From assembly GCF_963666015.1 (NCBI RefSeq), contig NZ_OY762555.1, forward strand, positions 496,001 through 560,000: a stretch of 64,000 bases of DNA, written 5' to 3'. This stretch comes from an uncultured Sphaerochaeta sp. GTDB lineage: Bacteria > Spirochaetota > Spirochaetia > Sphaerochaetales > Sphaerochaetaceae. Made by a program: the position numbers and the translations under genes. The notes under the pieces were generated by a model that worked only from the letters and a program-made list of their open reading frames with translations, was not told the origin of the DNA and did not search any database. How positions within the stretch are numbered: the stretch's first letter is position 1; each line of letters begins with the position of its first letter. Positions 59,911-64,000 of the stretch are shown here, piece after piece.

Positions 59911-60183
59911 ATGACCATTAAGCCTTTGGCAGACAGAGTATTGGTAAAGATGGAAGAGCTGCAGGAGAAGACCGCAAGCGGTCTCTACATTCCCCAGACA
60001 GCACAGGAAAAGACCCAGATCGCAGTGGTCGTGGCAGTCGGCGAAGGAACCGATGACGTGAAGATGAACGTCAAGGAAGGGGATCGCGTCATGCATGACA
60101 AGTATGCCGGAACTTCTGTAAAAGCCGATGGCACCGAATACCTGATTCTCAGCATGAAGGATATTCTGGCAATCATCGAGTAG
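59911..60183 (+). CDS. groES: Co-chaperonin GroES, monocistronic
   Basis: 90-residue lid of the GroEL chaperonin. It starts IKPLADRVLVKMEELQEKT; the mobile loop TASGLYIPQTAQEK (about residues 18-31) and the roof/base strands GEGTDDVKMNVKEGDRVM and ILSMKDILAIIE follow. The ATG at 59911 has GGAGGAA 9 nt upstream. No groEL follows: a terminator and a convergent helicase gene come next, so groEL must be elsewhere, as in Treponema. Confidence 0.96.
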   Translation: MTIKPLADRVLVKMEELQEKTASGLYIPQTAQEKTQIAVVVAVGEGTDDVKMNVKEGDRVMHDKYAGTSVKADGTEYLILSMKDILAIIE

Positions 60184-60203
60184 TTGATAGCATCAAATCA
60201 GAC

Positions 60204-60242
60204 AAGCTGTTTCCAGGCATCTGCCAGGAAGCAGCTTTTTTG
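60204..60242. terminator. Terminator of groES (and of the convergent helicase)
   Basis: AAGCTGTTTCC and GGAAGCAGCTT pair over 11 bp, with an inner GGCA/TGCC stem, then TTTTT. It ends 2 nt before the helicase stop and could act on both strands. Confidence 0.85.
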
Positions 60243-60244
60243 GA

Positions 60245-62344
60245 TCATCCTCCATAGAGGAAATTCTCTACCTTATCTGATAATCCTGAAGTCTCACTTT
60301 CGGGGTGATAGCTTTCAGGCAATGAACGAATCATGTATATACCATAGTTCTTGCTCACTACCCGGCTATCCAGAATAAGGACCACACCACGATCGCAGGC
60401 TGAACGCAACAGCCGCCCAAATCCTTGCTTCAGTTTCATGGTGGCCGATTGTAGGGCAAGTTGGTAGAACCCACTTCCCCCATTGGCATCAATTGCCTCA
60501 CAACGTGCCTTGAACACCGGGTCAGAGGGAACGGTGAATGGCAGTTTCACGATGATGACCATGCGAAGGGTCTCCCCTGGTGCATCAACCCCTTCCCAAA
60601 AGGAGGAGGTGGCGAAGAGAACACTGTCCTTTTCACTGATGAACCTGTTGAGCAATGTATACCGGTCATACTCCCCTTGGCAGAGCAAGGTCAAACCCTC
60701 TTTCTCGAACGTTTCACTGAGTCTCTCGTGGACCTTCTTCAGCATGGAGTAGCTGGTAAACAATACCAGCACGCCTCCTCCTGCTGAAAGTACTGAGGAC
60801 ATGATGGTATCTACAAGATATGCCTCATATGCCTCTTCCTTATCTTTGCTGTACAAGGGAGCATCGGATGGAGTGAGAAGCAACAATCGGTTTCTATAAT
60901 CAAAGGGGGAGGAAAAAGCTCCCTTGAGAAAGGGACGTTCCTCATCATAGGGAAGACCAACCCGACTGGACCAAAATGCAAATTCATCATTCAGGTCAAG
61001 AGTTGCAGAAGTACATACCACCGTATCGAGTTTCCTGAACACAGCTTCTACAAGCAGGGGAGCTATGGAAAGGGGAGTTATGCATACCTGCACCTGCCGG
61101 TGGGTACCGTAGGATTCAGCATTGAACCAGTGTACTTCATCTTGCCAGAGTGTAAAATTACAGAATTTTGTCAGCACCTCGCTCATCATGGCAATCCGTG
61201 TACCGCGTACCTTCAGTTCATTAATCTTGGCATCCAGCTCCTGGGGAGCCTTGTTCTGTTCCAGAAAGGTATTAATCTTCGCAGCAAGTCTCCCGCTTGC
61301 CTGGGATACACTGGTGGCCGCCTCAACAAACTGCTGCAACCTACCTTGGTGTTCCGCTTTTATCAGCACCGGCTGGTAGTCGTTCTTCTGAAAAACACCA
61401 AGCAGGTACTGGTCGAGCGTGCCCACATTCTGGGTCAAAAGATGAATGTCATCCTGGATTCGGTCAATAATATCAGCTTCGCTGCTGTATTCTCCCAGTT
61501 GCTCCAAGAGACTTTTCCCCCGGAACCGGCCAGAGCGCTGAATCTTCGAGATCTGGCGCAACAATTGCTGGGAATCATACACCTCGGTGAAATACTCGGT
61601 TGCATTCGACTCAATATTGTGAGCCTCATCGATGATCAAGCGATTAAACGGAGGAAGAATCATCTCCTCTTCATAGCCTACATCACTGATGAATCGGCTC
61701 TGGGCATCAGTAAAGAGCAAATGATGGTTGCTGATAATGATCTTCGCATCCTTTGCCTTTGCCTTTGCCTTAAAATAGAAACAGTCACGAAAGTATGCAC
61801 AGGCGTGGTTCTGGCAGAGATCCCCGTCGCTGCAGATCTCCCCTTTCAATTCTCCGCTCAGTCTTCCAGGAAAGTCGGCAAATAGGCCTGTTTCGCTCTC
61901 CTTGATCCACTGCCCAACCTGGTAGAGCTCACTGGCCGGGTCTTGGGCAAGCAGGGAAGAATCAGCCTTTGCCTGCATGAAGCGGTTGATACAGAGATAG
62001 TTACCCCTGCCCACAGCAAGTGCAATCTTACAGGACAAGCCAAGAAACTTGAATAGCATGGGAATATCCTTCTCATACAACTGTTTCTGCAAGTTGATCG
62101 TACTGGTTGCAACCACCGTGCGCTCATCAGGGGATTGCATGGCTGCATACAGAGCAACAGCAAGATAGGCAAATGATTTACCGATACCGGTCCCCGCCTC
62201 GATTGCCGCTATTGCATTACGTTCAAAACTCTCCCTGACAAGGTCAGCCATATTGAGCTGTCCCTCGCGATACTCATAAGAGGGAAAGTTCTGCTCCAAC
62301 AACCCATCCTTATCAAAAATCTGATAGATATCATGCTTGGTCAA
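60245..62344 (-). CDS. dinG: DinG/XPD-type Fe-S helicase
   Basis: About 699 residues. An N-terminal Q-like region YEYREGQLNMADLV is followed by Walker A AAIEAGTGIGKSFAYL (about residue 50) and the iron-sulfur cysteines: CINRF and the group CSDGDLCQNHACAYFRDC. The Walker B DEAH box is LIIDEAHNIES. The second RecA domain has LLVLFTSYSMLKK, FATSSFWEGVDAPGE and QGFGRLLRSACDRGVV (motif VI). No exonuclease domain is present. DinG-type helicases unwind 5'-3', including R-loops. TTG 62344 has AGGA 8 nt upstream and keeps the helicase start (TKHDIYQIF). The longer frame to 62434 lies inside the regulator gene. It overlaps that gene by 14 nt. Confidence 0.87.
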   Translation of the reverse strand: MTKHDIYQIFDKDGLLEQNFPSYEYREGQLNMADLVRESFERNAIAAIEAGTGIGKSFAYLAVALYAAMQSPDERTVVATSTINLQKQLYEKDIPMLFKFLGLSCKIALAVGRGNYLCINRFMQAKADSSLLAQDPASELYQVGQWIKESETGLFADFPGRLSGELKGEICSDGDLCQNHACAYFRDCFYFKAKAKAKDAKIIISNHHLLFTDAQSRFISDVGYEEEMILPPFNRLIIDEAHNIESNATEYFTEVYDSQQLLRQISKIQRSGRFRGKSLLEQLGEYSSEADIIDRIQDDIHLLTQNVGTLDQYLLGVFQKNDYQPVLIKAEHQGRLQQFVEAATSVSQASGRLAAKINTFLEQNKAPQELDAKINELKVRGTRIAMMSEVLTKFCNFTLWQDEVHWFNAESYGTHRQVQVCITPLSIAPLLVEAVFRKLDTVVCTSATLDLNDEFAFWSSRVGLPYDEERPFLKGAFSSPFDYRNRLLLLTPSDAPLYSKDKEEAYEAYLVDTIMSSVLSAGGGVLVLFTSYSMLKKVHERLSETFEKEGLTLLCQGEYDRYTLLNRFISEKDSVLFATSSFWEGVDAPGETLRMVIIVKLPFTVPSDPVFKARCEAIDANGGSGFYQLALQSATMKLKQGFGRLLRSACDRGVVLILDSRVVSKNYGIYMIRSLPESYHPESETSGLSDKVENFLYGG

Positions 62345-63692
62345 TGTGATATTCCTGTACTTTTCTATGCAATGTTTTCCTTCCAATACCCAAGACCTCT
62401 GCTGCCTTGGTCTTATTCCCCCCACACTGTGCAAGGGTGCTGATGATCAACTGCTTTTCCGCCTCAGCCAAGGTTATGCCGACATCGAGGGAGAGATTCT
62501 GTGCATTCTCCGCCTTGGTGACACTTGGGGGCAGGTCATCATACTCAATGACTGACCCACGGGCAAGCACAACAGCACTCTCTATGCAATTCCTGAGTTC
62601 CCTGATGTTTCCCGGCCAGTCGTAACTAAGCAGGGCACGTTTTGCCTGAGGAGAGAACCCTTCGATACTACGATTGTTCTCCTTGCTGAACAGAGTGAGA
62701 AATGAGGTCATCAGGAGTGGAATATCATCTTTCCGTTCCCTAAGTGGGGGAACCTCGAGATGAACAACGTTAAGTCTGTAGTATAGATCCTCACGGAAAT
62801 TACCCTTCTCAATCTCCTTGAGCAGGTCCCGGTTGGTTGCGCACACGATACGCACATCGACAGAAATGGGTTTCTCTCCACCTACCCTCTCAAACTGCTT
62901 CTCCTGCAACACCCTCAGTAGTTTCACCTGGGTGGCTGCATCGATCTCCCCGATTTCATCGAGGAAGATCGTTCCCCCATCAGCAAGTTCGAACCGACCG
63001 CGTTTCTCCTTCACCGCCCCGGTAAAGGACCCTTTCTCGTGTCCAAACAACTCACTTTCCAGCAAGCTCGAAGACAAGGCAGCACAGTGTACTTTCACCA
63101 AGGGACCCTTATTTCTATTGCTCAGCTCATGGATTGCATCGGCAACAAGCTCCTTGCCTACTCCACTCTCCCCGGTAACCAGTACCGAGGCTTTTGTTGG
63201 TGCAACCTGGCTCACGATGTCCATCAGCTCCACCATTTTCTGGCTCTTGCCGATGATTCGGTCATACCGATTACGAGCCTTGAGTTGGGCAACTTCCTCT
63301 TTCAGTCGCTCATGTTCTACATAGAGATCATTGTTGGAGAGTGCTTTCTTAACCACCAGGGTAAGGCGGTCCAGGTCCACCGGCTTCGTGAAGAAATCGA
63401 TGGCTCCCGAACGCATTGCCTCCACTGCTGTCTCAATGGTCCCATGCCCAGTGAGTACGATGACCGGCATTCGGGGATAGGCACTGTTGATTTTCTTCAG
63501 CAGTTCCTCTCCACTCATGTTCGGCATTCTCAAGTCAGTGATGACAAGATCAACCGACTGCTTGTTCACCATATCCCAGGCTACCTTCCCATCCTCTGCC
63601 TCAAGGGTTTCAAAACCTTCAAGCTCCATGGCCAAGGCTAACCCGTTTCGGATATTTCTCTCATCATCACATATCAAGATGTTACGACTCAT
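62331..63692 (-). CDS. NtrC-family sigma-54-activating response regulator
   Basis: 453 residues in three domains. Receiver 1-120: phospho-acceptor aspartate in LVITDLRMPNMSG, conserved VIVLTGHG. AAA+ 140-380: Walker A VTGESGVGKELVADAI, the sigma-54 contact loop GHEKGSFTGAVKEKRGRFE (GAFTGA as GSFTGA) and Walker B GGTIFLDEIGE. C-terminal Fis-type helix-turn-helix (GGNKTKAAEVLGIGRKTLH). It should oligomerise after phosphorylation, bind an enhancer and open sigma-54 promoters. ATG 63692 has GGAGG 6 nt upstream and overlaps the kinase stop by 11 nt. A sigma-54 promoter lies about 3.3 kb away in front of a sigma factor gene. Confidence 0.95.
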   Translation of the reverse strand: MSRNILICDDERNIRNGLALAMELEGFETLEAEDGKVAWDMVNKQSVDLVITDLRMPNMSGEELLKKINSAYPRMPVIVLTGHGTIETAVEAMRSGAIDFFTKPVDLDRLTLVVKKALSNNDLYVEHERLKEEVAQLKARNRYDRIIGKSQKMVELMDIVSQVAPTKASVLVTGESGVGKELVADAIHELSNRNKGPLVKVHCAALSSSLLESELFGHEKGSFTGAVKEKRGRFELADGGTIFLDEIGEIDAATQVKLLRVLQEKQFERVGGEKPISVDVRIVCATNRDLLKEIEKGNFREDLYYRLNVVHLEVPPLRERKDDIPLLMTSFLTLFSKENNRSIEGFSPQAKRALLSYDWPGNIRELRNCIESAVVLARGSVIEYDDLPPSVTKAENAQNLSLDVGITLAEAEKQLIISTLAQCGGNKTKAAEVLGIGRKTLHRKVQEYHIDQA

Positions 63693-64000
63693 AATGCACC
63701 TCCGCTACCGTATCCCACTTCAGTGCAAGCCGTTCACTTTTGGGAACCGGGAATGTAAGGGCAAAAACAGTTCCCTCTCCAAGCTTGCTCTGCACCGTAA
63801 TATCTCCCTTGTGTTCTTTCAAAATCTTGTAGACCACAGTCAGGCCAAGCCCCGTACCGGTAGCCTTGGTCGTGAAGTAAGGTTCAAATATCTTCTGTTG
63901 CGTCTCCTCATCCATACCAATACCAGTATCCTGGATCTTCAACACCACATGATCCCCATCCAGCCTAGTCTGGAGAATGAGTTTCCCCCCACCCTCCATG
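63682..64000 (-). CDS. Sensor histidine kinase, C-terminal ATPase domain (5' part outside window)
   Basis: About 106 visible residues of a HATPase_c domain: IQDTGIGMDEET (G1 box), KIFEPYFTTKATGTGLGL (F and G2 boxes) and the closing LGEGTVFALTFPVP. The frame continues past the window end, so the sensor and phospho-histidine domains are not seen. It overlaps the NtrC-family regulator by 11 nt and should be its partner kinase (NtrB/AtoS style). Confidence 0.92.
   Translation of the reverse strand, partial: MEGGGKLILQTRLDGDHVVLKIQDTGIGMDEETQQKIFEPYFTTKATGTGLGLTVVYKILKEHKGDITVQSKLGEGTVFALTFPVPKSERLALKWDTVAEVHYES

Noticed and set aside
1..64000. CRISPR arrays, insertion sequences with terminal repeats, rRNA genes, prophage
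   Set aside because: None seen on reading through the window. The only mobile element is the group II intron.

Overview
The window reads as the chromosome of a spirochaete, most probably Sphaerochaeta or a close relative. The evidence is the eukaryote-type isoleucyl-tRNA synthetase, a short SMC without a visible hinge, a DUF3276/PUR-domain protein like Borrelia BpuR, a groES without an adjacent groEL, periplasmic binding proteins whose processed ends look like Sphaerochaeta/Treponema exports, and a carbohydrate-centred metabolism (zwf, pgl, pfk, ppdK, kduI/kduD, TRAP and Liv transporters). The genus is inferred from gene style, not from a marker comparison. Genes are packed very tightly, with many 4-nt ATGA overlaps. 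Several convergent pairs share or nearly share stop codons.

Layout. 0-12 kb: end of a HrpA-type helicase, aroB, a cysteine desulfurase-thiI pair, a two-gene ATP-dependent reductase module (tandem 2-hydroxyacyl-CoA dehydratase activase plus a COG3581-like partner), then pgl-zwf. 12-17 kb: ileS-lipoprotein-fmdB-trpS. 17-27 kb: cca, then a large minus-strand block of translation and secretion genes (rnc, acpP, rpmF, coaD, a basic zinc protein, rplS, trmD, rimM, khpA, rpsP, ffh) and smc, with rnhB divergent. 28-30 kb: a group II intron inserted just behind the terminator shared by rnhB and the DUF3276 gene. 30-36.6 kb: tRNA-Gly, a DUF1848 protein and a four-gene operon ppk-CHAD-parA-pfk. 36.8-44 kb: two M29 aminopeptidase paralogues, coaX, an ABC-F protein, apt, tsaD and three tRNAs. 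44-49 kb: complete livJHMGF branched-chain amino acid transporter. 49-58 kb: ppdK, then a kduD/kduI/TRAP transporter operon divergent from an IclR regulator with two matching 17-bp operators between them. 58-64 kb: a short sigma-70-family factor, an unknown gene, groES, a DinG-like helicase and an NtrC-type sigma-54 activator with its kinase (cut by the window edge).

Three points stand out. First, the short sigma factor has a textbook sigma-54 (-24/-12) promoter placed correctly upstream, and an NtrC-family activator lies about 3.3 kb away. This suggests an RpoN-to-sigma cascade like the Rrp2-RpoN-RpoS system of Borrelia. Second, polyphosphate kinase, a CHAD (polyphosphate-binding) protein, a ParA-type ATPase and a phosphofructokinase are translationally coupled. 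This looks like a polyphosphate-granule synthesis, binding and positioning system. Third, the activase/COG3581 pair has a fused pseudo-dimeric ATPase and two halves bearing the same Cys motif, with no conventional dehydratase alongside. It may be a self-contained high-energy electron-transfer enzyme.

Limits: everything is read by eye. Family names rest on recognised motifs, promoters on consensus matching, and no alignment, folding or database search was run.
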